In this document: positions 1 through 6,031 of the stretch, piece by piece
How positions within the stretch are numbered: position 1 is the first letter of the stretch
Layout of the letters: each line of letters opens with the position of its first letter
Assembly: GCA_016765435.1 (NCBI GenBank)
Contig: JAESPY010000184.1
Location: 1,518 to 8,329, forward strand
DNA length: 6,812 nt
Reading direction: 5' to 3'
Origin: Emcibacter sp.
GTDB lineage: Bacteria > Pseudomonadota > Alphaproteobacteria > Sphingomonadales > Emcibacteraceae
The notes under the pieces: generated by a model
Told to the model about the DNA's origin: nothing
What the model saw: the letters and a program-made list of their open reading frames with translations, nothing else
Database searches by the model: none
Position numbers and translations under genes: made by a program

Positions 1-638
1 CTGGGGACTTTATAACGTTTGTTGATGGCGATCAGAACGGATGTCAGTCCTTCGGTGACGACGGAGTTGGCCAGAACCCCGGCATACCACGCAGGCAGGC
101 CAATGCTTTCCGACAGTTCAATGACCTGTTCGCAGGCCGCAACATCATTGCCACAAACCAATACTTCGCAGTCAAATTTATAATCCAGGTCTTTCAGGTG
201 ATGGGCGGAAATATTCTGAAAGGCGGAGACAACTTTGACGTCCTCGCCCAGATATTCCTGTATGGCGTTTACCGCTGATCCGCCGTTGGGCAGTTGAACC
301 TGTGCCACTTTTGGCGGCACCAGAGGCACGGTGACATCCACAAGAATTTTACCCGTTAAAGCCTCTTTTACGTCTTCGGCAGTGGGGCGCTGGGCAGCGA
401 AGGGCACGGTCAGGATGGAAATATCGGCTGCTTTGGCGGCGGCGATATTATCCATACCGCGTACCGTGTCTTTACCAATAGCTTGATTAATTTCCTGTGC
501 TTTCTCGGCTGCTTTTTCAGCGGACCGACTGCCGAGGATGACCGGATACCCGGCATGAGCCCACCGCAGGGCAAGGCCGCTGCCTTCTTTTCCGGTGCCG
601 CCGAGGACGGCGAGGGTAGGGTATGTTTTATTTTCCAT
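1..638 (-). CDS. npdG: NpdG / Fno-type NADPH-dependent F420 reductase, C-terminus cut by the window edge
   Basis: Cytoplasmic F420H2:NADP+ oxidoreductase, which transfers hydride between the deazaflavin cofactor F420 and NADP(H). I translated 212 codons from the ATG at 638-636; no stop is reached before the window edge. The N-terminus has the Rossmann nucleotide-binding motif VLGGTGKEGSGLALRWAHAG (about residues 11-30). LGSRSAEKA follows (35-43), where the Ser-Arg pair is the usual contact for the NADP 2'-phosphate. Family stretches SILTVPF (74-80), VVSAFQNISA (136-145), DYKFDCEVLVCGND (152-165) and the C-terminal GLTSVLIAIN (197-206) match the archaeal/actinobacterial Fno pattern as I know it. 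Family members are usually a little over 210 residues, so only a few to about 20 residues should be missing. The gene starts 18 nt after the fbiC stop with its own Shine-Dalgarno GGAAAG (652-647) 8 nt before the ATG, which suggests cotranscription. In bacteria the enzyme is thought to supply reduced F420 from NADPH; direction in this host is inferred. Confidence 0.93.
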   Translation of the reverse strand, partial: MENKTYPTLAVLGGTGKEGSGLALRWAHAGYPVILGSRSAEKAAEKAQEINQAIGKDTVRGMDNIAAAKAADISILTVPFAAQRPTAEDVKEALTGKILVDVTVPLVPPKVAQVQLPNGGSAVNAIQEYLGEDVKVVSAFQNISAHHLKDLDYKFDCEVLVCGNDVAACEQVIELSESIGLPAWYAGVLANSVVTEGLTSVLIAINKRYKVP

Positions 639-656
639 AATCTGTACTTTCCATGC

Positions 657-3083
657 TTAGGTTACATGAGGGGTGGGTTGAATATTGGTGGTGCGCCGTT
701 TGGGCGTGGTCAGAATAATATCTGTCAGCGCGTCCGGCTTCATTGATTTCAGTTTCTGATCCGCCGGGGCATCGCCGTACAAGGTCGTTCTCTGATGCGG
801 GATCCGATCAAGGGAGCGGATCACCCGTTCCATCTGTTCCGGCGAAAATTCCTGTCCGTGCTCGGTTCCAGCAGCCCGTGATATGCTTTCATTCATCAGG
901 GTGCCGCCAAGGTCATTGACCCCGCCTTGCAGGCAGTGACGCACCCCTTCCGCACCCAGCTTGACCCATGAGGTTTGAATATTGTCAATCACCGGATGAA
1001 ACGCCAGACGGGCCACCGCATGCATCAGGCGAACCTCGCGAAAGGTTGGGCCGTTGCGGGCGCGGCCTTTAAGGGACATGGGCGCTTCCATATGAACAAA
1101 GGGCAGGGGGACAAATTCCGTAAAGCCGCCGGTGCGTTCCTGAAGGTTTCGTATATGTAATAAATGACGCGCCCAATGGCGGGGTGTCTCCAGATGGCCG
1201 AACATGATGGTTGCGGTGGTTCGGAAGCCTGCGTTATGGGCGGATTCGACCACATGGAGCCATTGGTCAGTCGTCAATTTGTCAGGACAGATTTCGGCCC
1301 GGACCTCATCATCGAGAATTTCTGCGGCTGTACCGGGGAGGCTGCTCAGGCCAGCCTCTTTCAGCATGATCAGGAATTCCTCAACGGAGATATTCAGGGT
1401 TTCGGCCCCGTGAGCTACCTCAAGCGGCGAGAAAGCGTGGATGGCCATTTCAGGAACGGCGGCCTTTATGGCACGACAGAGAGTAAGATAGGTTTCCCCA
1501 GTGTAATGAGGATGTATGCCGCCCTGAAGACAGACTTCGGTGGCCCCGCGACTTTGGGCTTCTTTTATCCGCCGGATGATCTCGTCAAGATTAAGATCAT
1601 AGGGCTTGCCGCGCAGGGCATCATCCGTATTGCCTTTTGAAAAGGCACAGAAGCTGCATTTATAGATACAGATATTGGTGTAATTGACATTACGGTTGAC
1701 CACATAACTTACGGTATCGCCGTTTACTTCTTTGCGTAAATCATTGGCGGCGGTGCATATTCTTTCCAAATCGGCACCACGGGCTTGAAACAGAGTGACT
1801 AGTTCGTCTTCTGTCAAGGCGTTTTCCGAACGGGCGCGGTCAATAATGATGTTGATTTCGGGGGTCACGGTTAATTGGGTCAGGGGCAGATGTACCTTGG
1901 GGGCGAATGCTTTGCCCGGTGCCCAGTCATCGTCTCGTGAGAAGCCTTCCGCGTCACTATGCGCGAAGATTAAGGGCAGAAGGCTTGGGTCTTGCCAGTC
2001 TTTGGCGGACCGGCAATAGGCCGGATAGACCGGAAGCCGTTTTACCAGATTTTTATTCAGGCTGGCGGTCGCGGTTCTCAAAAGGTCCACTTCCGGCCAG
2101 GGGGCTTCGGGATTGACATGATCCGGTGTTACGGGCGAAACGCCGCCCCAGTCATTGATCCCGGCAGAAATCAGCAGGGGAAATGTTTCCGGGCTTAAGT
2201 TGGGCGGGGCCTGAATATTCATATCCGGGCCAAAAATAATGCGGGCGACAGCGATGGTCCAGCGGAGATCATTAAGGCTTGGTTCTGGATGATCTCGCAT
2301 GGGGGTATTGGCCTTGGCCCGGAAATTCTGAATGATGATTTCCTGAATATGGCCGTGCTGCTGGTGTAGATCACGCAGGGCAAGCAGGGCGTCAATGCGT
2401 TCGTCCCGGTTTTCGCCAATACCAATCAGAATGCCGCTGGTGAAGGGAACCGCCAGTTCCCCTGCATAACGGATGGTCTCAAGGCGTCGAGCAGGCTCTT
2501 TGTCCGGGGAGCGGTAATGAGGGCCACCGGGCTGGCTCAGGCGTTCGGACAGGCTTTCCAGCATCAGACCTTGCGATACAGATACCTTACGTAAGGCCGC
2601 CATGTCATCTTTGGTCATAACCCCCGCATTGACATGAGGCAGAAGCCCGGTTTCTTTCAGGACCAGTTCGCACATTTCCGCGAGGTAGGAAAGCGTCGTT
2701 TCATGGCCAAGGGCGTTCAGTTCCGCCTTAACAGAAGGATAGCGTAATTCCGGCTTGTCGCCCAACGTGAACAGGGCTTCGGTGCAGCCCATTTCCTGAC
2801 CCGCACGGGCAATATCAAGAACCTGTTCGGGCGTGAGATAGGCAGACTCGCCGTTTTTGGGAGGACGGGCAAAGGTACAGTAATGGCATCTGTCCCGGCA
2901 CATCTTTGTCAGGGGGATGAAGACTTTTGGTGAATAGGATTGCACAGAACCATGTCCTTCATCGCGCAGGCGAGAGGCCCAGTCCAACAACTCATTTGTG
3001 TTGGCAGAGGATATTATATGGCGAATCTCATCCGGACTGCTGTGCATAATTTTCCGGTGAAAAGGTTGTGCGAATTGTCTCAC
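657..3083 (-). CDS. fbiC: FbiC, 7,8-didemethyl-8-hydroxy-5-deazariboflavin (Fo) synthase, CofG-CofH fusion
   Basis: Bifunctional radical-SAM enzyme of F420 biosynthesis. It condenses tyrosine with 5-amino-6-ribitylamino-uracil and cyclises the product to Fo. The 808 residues contain two radical-SAM halves. The CofG-like half has the cluster motif CRDRCHYC (Cys 62, 66, 69), then LFTLGDKPE (104-112), LPHVNAGVMT (148-157), and NFRAKANTPM (253-262) followed by the INDWGGVSPVTPDHVNPE segment (309-326). The CofH-like half has NYTNICIYKCSFCAF (Cys 472, 476, 479), then CLQGGIHP (518-525), LPGTAAEILDDEVR (582-595) and GGVNDLGGTLMNESISRAAG (720-739). All six cluster cysteines are present, so both active sites look intact. 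Order and size match actinobacterial FbiC; archaea and cyanobacteria usually keep two separate proteins. The start is GTG with AGGA 8 nt upstream; an ATG at codon 13 (3047-3045) is a possible alternative. About 38 residues follow the usual terminal RTTLYG and form a basic tail. npdG lies 18 nt downstream and a tetR gene 83 nt upstream, both on the same strand. Confidence 0.97.
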   Translation of the reverse strand: MRQFAQPFHRKIMHSSPDEIRHIISSANTNELLDWASRLRDEGHGSVQSYSPKVFIPLTKMCRDRCHYCTFARPPKNGESAYLTPEQVLDIARAGQEMGCTEALFTLGDKPELRYPSVKAELNALGHETTLSYLAEMCELVLKETGLLPHVNAGVMTKDDMAALRKVSVSQGLMLESLSERLSQPGGPHYRSPDKEPARRLETIRYAGELAVPFTSGILIGIGENRDERIDALLALRDLHQQHGHIQEIIIQNFRAKANTPMRDHPEPSLNDLRWTIAVARIIFGPDMNIQAPPNLSPETFPLLISAGINDWGGVSPVTPDHVNPEAPWPEVDLLRTATASLNKNLVKRLPVYPAYCRSAKDWQDPSLLPLIFAHSDAEGFSRDDDWAPGKAFAPKVHLPLTQLTVTPEINIIIDRARSENALTEDELVTLFQARGADLERICTAANDLRKEVNGDTVSYVVNRNVNYTNICIYKCSFCAFSKGNTDDALRGKPYDLNLDEIIRRIKEAQSRGATEVCLQGGIHPHYTGETYLTLCRAIKAAVPEMAIHAFSPLEVAHGAETLNISVEEFLIMLKEAGLSSLPGTAAEILDDEVRAEICPDKLTTDQWLHVVESAHNAGFRTTATIMFGHLETPRHWARHLLHIRNLQERTGGFTEFVPLPFVHMEAPMSLKGRARNGPTFREVRLMHAVARLAFHPVIDNIQTSWVKLGAEGVRHCLQGGVNDLGGTLMNESISRAAGTEHGQEFSPEQMERVIRSLDRIPHQRTTLYGDAPADQKLKSMKPDALTDIILTTPKRRTTNIQPTPHVT

Positions 3084-3091
3084 CTGATTGA

Positions 3092-3095
3092 TCCT
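3092..3095 (-). promoter_or_regulatory. Ribosome binding site of fbiC (supports a GTG start)
   Basis: AGGA on the minus strand sits 8 nt before the GTG at 3083-3081, which favours this rare start over the in-frame ATG at 3047-3045. That ATG has only a GGAA a few bases upstream. The choice changes the protein by 12 residues and does not affect any recognised motif. Confidence 0.5.
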
Positions 3096-3114
3096 ATTTA
3101 TATCAGAATGTTGT

Positions 3115-3139
3115 ATTTTACAGAAACATATGCTGTTTC
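3115..3139 (-). promoter_or_regulatory. Candidate fbiC promoter -10 box with an adjoining 17-bp dyad (possible repressor operator)
   Basis: In the 83-nt gap between tetR and fbiC, the minus strand has TAAAAT at 3120-3115, five of six matches to the -10 consensus. A start about 12 nt downstream would leave a short leader carrying the fbiC ribosome binding site. Immediately upstream lies a perfect interrupted palindrome, GAAACA-N5-TGTTTC (3123-3139), in the place of a -35/-10 spacer where TetR-family repressors often bind. The matching -35 hexamer (CCGGGA, 3143-3138) is poor. CCGG-N2-CCGG (3140-3149) adjoins it. Promoter and operator roles are inferred from position and symmetry only. Confidence 0.35.
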
Positions 3140-3166
3140 CCGGTGCCGGATAATTGACGGGTTGTG

Positions 3167-3895
3167 TTATTCAATAAATCCGAGCGTTGAAGGCGATGAA
3201 TCATTTTCACTTAAGGGCAGCGGGTTTTCGGTGTCATTCTGTGATATTTCTTCTGCCGGGGCCTCAAGCAATGCTGTCATGACCAAGGCCAGATGCGGCA
3301 GAGTTTGTGCTGAACGCCATGTTGAATTCGGGCTGCCGCCGTTCACCAATGCCCGTTCCCGCATGGCAAGAATGCTACCAAAAAGTCCGCCCATAAAGAC
3401 AAAACGTTGATTTTTCATCGTGTTTGGCATGTCCGGCATTAATTTCCGCAGATGTTGCAGGCATCTTAAATAACCGGAGTTCCAGCGGTTCGCCAGTGTG
3501 TCAAGGAAAAGATCCCGGTGGGTCATGCCCAGCATGGTCAAAAAGCTTATATAGCTATCTTCATGAGCCTCATTCTCGGAGAGATTAATAGCAGGATATA
3601 TCAAGATATCCACGATCTCGCGAATGGTGGTCGGGCCGTCTGTGGCTTCCAGTTCATCAAGCATTTTATTGCGGCGTTTATCAATCAGAATAGCACCTTC
3701 GAGAATGATCTCACGGACCAGTCCTTCTTTTGAGCCAAAATGATATCCTACCGCACCGTGGTTTTTTTGTCCGGCGGCAACGGCAATTTCGCGCACGGTT
3801 ACACCATCAACCCCGCGAGTGGCAAAAAGCCTGCGGGCGATGAGTTTGATATGGGTAACAGCGTCACTTTGCGTTTTTGTGTTTAATCGTACCAT
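3167..3895 (-). CDS. TetR/AcrR-family transcriptional regulator
   Basis: Predicted cytoplasmic DNA-binding protein of 242 residues, slightly longer than the usual 190-230 of TetR regulators. The N-terminal DNA-binding domain (about 11-60) has the typical order: helix 1 AVTHIKLIARRLFATRGVDG (12-31), the helix-turn-helix TVREIAVAAGQKNHGAVGYH (33-52), then FGSKEGLVREI (53-63). The region from about 65 to 210 is helical and should hold the ligand pocket and dimer interface; I do not recognise its effector. The last 30 or so residues are rich in Ser, Asn, Asp and Glu and probably disordered. The ATG at 3895-3893 is the only sensible start, as no in-frame Met follows before the HTH. The gene is in the same direction as fbiC-npdG and divergent from the AEC transporter. 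Either or both could be its targets, besides its own promoter; this is inference from position. Confidence 0.93.
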   Translation of the reverse strand: MVRLNTKTQSDAVTHIKLIARRLFATRGVDGVTVREIAVAAGQKNHGAVGYHFGSKEGLVREIILEGAILIDKRRNKMLDELEATDGPTTIREIVDILIYPAINLSENEAHEDSYISFLTMLGMTHRDLFLDTLANRWNSGYLRCLQHLRKLMPDMPNTMKNQRFVFMGGLFGSILAMRERALVNGGSPNSTWRSAQTLPHLALVMTALLEAPAEEISQNDTENPLPLSENDSSPSTLGFIE

Positions 3896-3901
3896 TCTCT
3901 T

Positions 3902-3930
3902 AAAATCTCATTGCTAAAGGGATTTGTCAA
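3902..3930 (-). promoter_or_regulatory. Candidate tetR promoter with perfect TTGACA -35; copy 1 of a shared 29-bp element
   Basis: Minus-strand TTGACA (3930-3925) is followed after 17 nt by GATTTT (3907-3902), a weak -10. Transcription from it would begin at or next to the ATG at 3895, so the tetR mRNA could be leaderless. No well-spaced Shine-Dalgarno precedes the ATG; the nearest purine stretch, AAGAGA, abuts it. The 29-bp segment is 20/29 identical, without gaps, to 5839-5867 upstream of the flavin-reductase-like gene. Confidence 0.4.
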
Positions 3931-4019
3931 GCGTATTATCCAAATGAATTAGATGCAACAGATATTACCTTAATCACAGTCTGTCATACACCAAGGGCAG
4001 GCCTATTGGGAATCTTTCC

Positions 4020-4048
4020 TTGATTTATTGCGTCTTGGCATTTATTTC
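4020..4048 (+). promoter_or_regulatory. Possible promoter of the AEC transporter gene
   Basis: TTGATT (4020-4025) and TATTTC (4043-4048) are spaced by 17 nt and would give a leader of about 65 nt. Both boxes are only moderate matches. The proposed -10 lies inside the TTGGC dyad at 4035-4055, an arrangement that would suit repression. The rest of the 225-nt intergenic region shows no other convincing signal. Confidence 0.22.
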
Positions 4049-4055
4049 TCGCCAA
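4035..4055. promoter_or_regulatory. Interrupted palindrome TTGGC-N11-GCCAA, possible operator
   Basis: Perfect 5-bp arms separated by 11 bp lie in the divergent region between tetR and the AEC gene, 65 nt before the transporter ATG. The 21-bp span fits the footprint of a dimeric regulator. There is no T-run after it and it lies upstream of a gene, so a terminator is unlikely. It does not match the dyad upstream of fbiC in sequence, so the same protein need not bind both. Confidence 0.3.
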
Positions 4056-4120
4056 ATGATGTGGCTTCGATACACAATGGTGATGTGAGAAACTTTTCAG
4101 AGAAGGGTATGGGATAGTAT

Positions 4121-5080
4121 ATGTTTGCAGATATTGCTCAGGCTATGGAATTTTCCCTTTCAGTGACCGGGCCTATTTTTTTGGTTGTTTTCTTGGGAAT
4201 CATCCTGAAATACATAGGAATGATAAGCGATTCCTTCATTCAGGGAGCATCTAAAATTGTATTTAATGTGGCGATACCGGCCTTGTTATTCATTACGATA
4301 GCCCGTGTTGAATTGACCACTCTTTTAAACCTGCCTTTGTTGATATTCTCATCCATCGCGACTCTGATCATTTTCGGCTTTTTAAGTTTTATTGCGCCAA
4401 TGGTGGTTCAAGAGGACCGGGACCGGGGCGTTTTCGTTCAGGGAAGCCTACGGGGAAATCTTGGGGTTGTGGGATTGGCATTATGTGCGAATAGTTATGG
4501 TAGCGAGGGGCTGGCCATTGCCTCTATCCTGATGGCGGTATTAACCATATTATACAATATCTTGTCCCTCTATACCCTAAACCGCAGTTTAATTGAAGGA
4601 CAGGGAAGTATCATCCGGCTGACCTGTATCAGCATCATGCGGAACCCGATCATTATTTCTATTCTTTGTGGTCTGGTTTTTGCTTATTGGCAAATTCATC
4701 TTCCCCCGGTTGTGTTAACCACTGTTGAATATTTCTCTCAAATGGCGCTGCCCTTGGCCTTGCTATGTATTGGGGGATCATTATCGTTAAAAGGTCTTAT
4801 GGGGTCGCTTTCGGTTCCCATGACGGCCACATTGTTTAAAATTGTTCTGGTGCCCATCGTGATGGTTGGCGGAGCATATTACGCGGGGTTTCGGGGGGCG
4901 GAGCTTGGCATATTATTCATGCTGGTGGGGTCGCCGACGGCAACGGTAAGTTTCATTGTCGTTCGGGCTTTGAATGGCAACGGGCCGCTTGCGGCAAATA
5001 TTGTTGTATTGACCACATTTTGTTCTTTGGTGACGTTAAGTCTGGGGCTGGTACTTTTGAAAGGCTGGGGCGTTATATAA
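4121..5080 (+). CDS. AEC-family (auxin efflux carrier / malate permease type) membrane transporter
   Basis: Predicted inner-membrane secondary transporter of 319 residues, a normal family length. About ten hydrophobic segments can be read (roughly 15-35, 44-62, 70-92, 113-127, 131-153, 172-190, 203-221, 234-255, 260-281 and 289-312), in two blocks of five as in the bile acid/anion/auxin-carrier fold. Family-like motifs are QGSLRGNLGVVGLAL (107-121) in the first half, RNPIIISILCGLVFAY (174-189), the ALLCIGGSLSL stretch (213-223), and SPTATVSFIVVRALNGN (271-287) followed by LAANIVVLTTF (290-300). Family members move organic anions such as malate or malonate; the substrate here cannot be read from sequence. 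The ATG has GGGA (4111-4114) 6 nt upstream. The gene is divergent from tetR, making it a possible target of that regulator, and its stop is 2 nt from the end of the convergent flavin-reductase-like gene. Confidence 0.92.
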   Translation: MFADIAQAMEFSLSVTGPIFLVVFLGIILKYIGMISDSFIQGASKIVFNVAIPALLFITIARVELTTLLNLPLLIFSSIATLIIFGFLSFIAPMVVQEDRDRGVFVQGSLRGNLGVVGLALCANSYGSEGLAIASILMAVLTILYNILSLYTLNRSLIEGQGSIIRLTCISIMRNPIIISILCGLVFAYWQIHLPPVVLTTVEYFSQMALPLALLCIGGSLSLKGLMGSLSVPMTATLFKIVLVPIVMVGGAYYAGFRGAELGILFMLVGSPTATVSFIVVRALNGNGPLAANIVVLTTFCSLVTLSLGLVLLKGWGVI

Positions 5081-5082
5081 GG

Positions 5083-5721
5083 TTAACTCTCGGAAGATGT
5101 ATCTTGCTTATAAGCCACTCTGTCCATTTTAAAGAGATCGCTGGTGCGCGCGTACCATCCGCTACCATGCACCCGGCCAATCAGTTTCATGGCAGGTGTA
5201 TCAAGATATATTTTCTTCTTATCAAGGATGAATTCGTCTTTGATATGGGTCACTAATATTTCACCGATGATGATGGTTTGCCGGGGTCCGATGTTCAGGG
5301 TCTCTAGACGCCGACACTCGAAATTTACCGGGCTGGAGGCAATGCGGTCCGGCTTTACAACAGTTGACGGCAATGTTTCGATATTTGCATAGGTCAGCTC
5401 ATCCACATCCGCCGGGGCGTCTGCACTGGTCATATTCATTTTTTCCGCATCGGCTTCACAGACAAGGTTGACGACAAACTCGTCGGTTTCGACAATATTG
5501 GTGGCGGTATTTTTCATGCCTTTGGTTTTAGGGTCTTTTAACAGACCCAATATGATCATGGGCGGTTCATCACCGACGGCATTGAAAAAACTATAGGGGG
5601 CCGCATTGCGAATGCCGTCTTTTGACAGGGTTGTGACCCAGGCAATGGGACGGGGGGTGATGGTTGAGTTTATAATTTTATAGCGTTCAATTAAACTCAG
5701 TTTGCGCATGTCAAATAGCAT
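5083..5721 (-). CDS. Flavin-reductase-like, FMN-binding split-barrel protein
   Basis: 212-residue soluble protein of the flavin reductase-like domain family. Its members bind FMN in a split beta-barrel dimer and may act as NAD(P)H:flavin reductases, partners of two-component monooxygenases, or oxidoreductases of unknown substrate. The barrel start is clear: ITPRPIAWVTTLSKDGIRNA (21-40), then APYSFFNAVGDEPPMIILGL (41-60), where the PRPIAW and N-A-APYSFF blocks are family signatures that contact FMN. NTATNIVETDEFVVNLV (71-87) and the C-terminal LIGRVHGSGWYARTSDLFKM (180-199) also fit. The ATG at 5721-5719 is chosen; an in-frame ATG four codons later lacks a better ribosome site. It is divergent from the GMC oxidoreductase across 310 nt and convergent with the AEC transporter. 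A role with F420 is only a speculation: F420-binding FDOR proteins share the fold class, but I see no specific F420 motif. Confidence 0.9.
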   Translation of the reverse strand: MLFDMRKLSLIERYKIINSTITPRPIAWVTTLSKDGIRNAAPYSFFNAVGDEPPMIILGLLKDPKTKGMKNTATNIVETDEFVVNLVCEADAEKMNMTSADAPADVDELTYANIETLPSTVVKPDRIASSPVNFECRRLETLNIGPRQTIIIGEILVTHIKDEFILDKKKIYLDTPAMKLIGRVHGSGWYARTSDLFKMDRVAYKQDTSSES

Positions 5722-5792
5722 GAATTCTTATCCAGGAGTTAGGGACCAACAGTCAGGGGAGATTCTTATACTCAAAAATACAGAGTGGCTCC

Positions 5793-5829
5793 GTTATTAT
5801 TTGTCTTAAATGAAAAGATTAATAATAAC
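5793..5829 (-). repeat. 37-nt inverted repeat able to form a stem-loop in the leader of the flavin-reductase-like gene
   Basis: GTTATTATT (5793-5801) is the exact reverse complement of AATAATAAC (5821-5829). Inside it, TCTT (5804-5807) pairs with AAGA (5815-5818). Only a T-T mismatch and a G-T wobble interrupt the stem, and the loop is 7 nt. If transcription starts from the element at 5839-5867, the hairpin would form the extreme 5' end of the mRNA, about 70 nt before the ATG. It could instead be a DNA operator. It is not followed by a T-run in either direction, so it does not look like an intrinsic terminator. Confidence 0.55.
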
Positions 5830-5838
5830 CTGTGGTGC

Positions 5839-5867
5839 AAAATTTCATTAGTAGCCAATTTTGTCAA
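5839..5867 (-). promoter_or_regulatory. Candidate promoter of the flavin-reductase-like gene; copy 2 of the shared 29-bp element
   Basis: Minus-strand TTGACA (5867-5862), 17 nt, then AATTTT (5844-5839) as a weak -10. A start near 5832 would give a leader of about 110 nt. The segment matches 3902-3930 upstream of tetR at 20 of 29 positions without gaps. Conserved blocks on the plus strand are AAAAT-Y-TCATT at one end and TTTGTCAA at the other. The -35 is perfect, the -10 is poor, and activity is unproven. Confidence 0.4.
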
Positions 5868-5951
5868 GGATATTGTGAGAAATAAACGAAAACCCTACAT
5901 AATCCGGTGAGTGAAAAAGGCAACAAAAGGGGGGGGATTTACAGCAATCAC

Positions 5952-5990
5952 ATGATATCATTTTGTCTATTCTTTACCGTGCCCTACAAT
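5952..5990 (+). promoter_or_regulatory. Possible promoter of the GMC oxidoreductase gene with an adjoining 10-bp palindrome
   Basis: TTGTCT (5963-5968) and TACAAT (5985-5990, five of six to consensus) are spaced by 16 nt, which would place the start near 5997 and leave a leader of about 35 nt. The perfect palindrome ATGATATCAT (5952-5961) ends just before the proposed -35 and could be a regulator half-site pair. Positions and match quality are the only support. Confidence 0.33.
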
Positions 5991-6019
5991 GTTACCCTAT
6001 ACAGCACGATATATGTAAA

Positions 6020-6024
6020 GAGGG
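6020..6024 (+). promoter_or_regulatory. Ribosome binding site that supports a TTG start for the GMC gene
   Basis: GAGGG lies 7 nt before TTG at 6032-6034. The next in-frame ATG is at about codon 98, well beyond the FAD-binding motif, so it cannot be the true start. The TTG fits both the ribosome site and the usual distance to the FAD motif. Confidence 0.65.
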
Positions 6025-6031
6025 CAGTAAA

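Larger units (their letters stand above)
5722..6031. other. 310-nt divergent intergenic region between the flavin-reductase-like and GMC genes
   Basis: No coding sequence with family resemblance was found here on either strand. The region is AT-rich compared with its neighbours. From left to right it holds a 37-nt dyad (5793-5829), a TTGACA-bearing element facing left (5839-5867), a run of eight G (5929-5936), a 10-bp palindrome (5952-5961), a possible rightward promoter (5963-5990) and the GMC ribosome binding site (6020-6024). The stretch 5722-5792 shows nothing I can assign. Confidence 0.7.

Noticed and set aside
483..746. Plus-strand open frame of 87 codons across the npdG start and fbiC end
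   Set aside because: It is antisense to npdG and fbiC coding sequence, and low-complexity composition explains it.
1164..1640. Plus-strand open frame of 158 codons inside fbiC
   Set aside because: It lies wholly antisense to the CofH half of FbiC, whose family motifs are intact across the same bases. The translation resembles no family I know.
3140..3149. CCGGTGCCGG as a terminator hairpin between tetR and fbiC
   Set aside because: The loop would be 2 nt, too small to fold, and no T-run follows on either strand.
2940..3410. Plus-strand open frame of 156 codons across the fbiC start, the gap and the tetR end
   Set aside because: It is antisense to two well-supported genes and shows no recognisable domain; a chance opening.
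3940..4059. Direct repeat CCAAATGA at 3940-3947 and 4052-4059 between tetR and the AEC gene
   Set aside because: An 8-bp repeat 112 nt apart in AT-rich DNA is expected by chance, and neither copy has a dyad partner of its own beyond the TTGGC arms.
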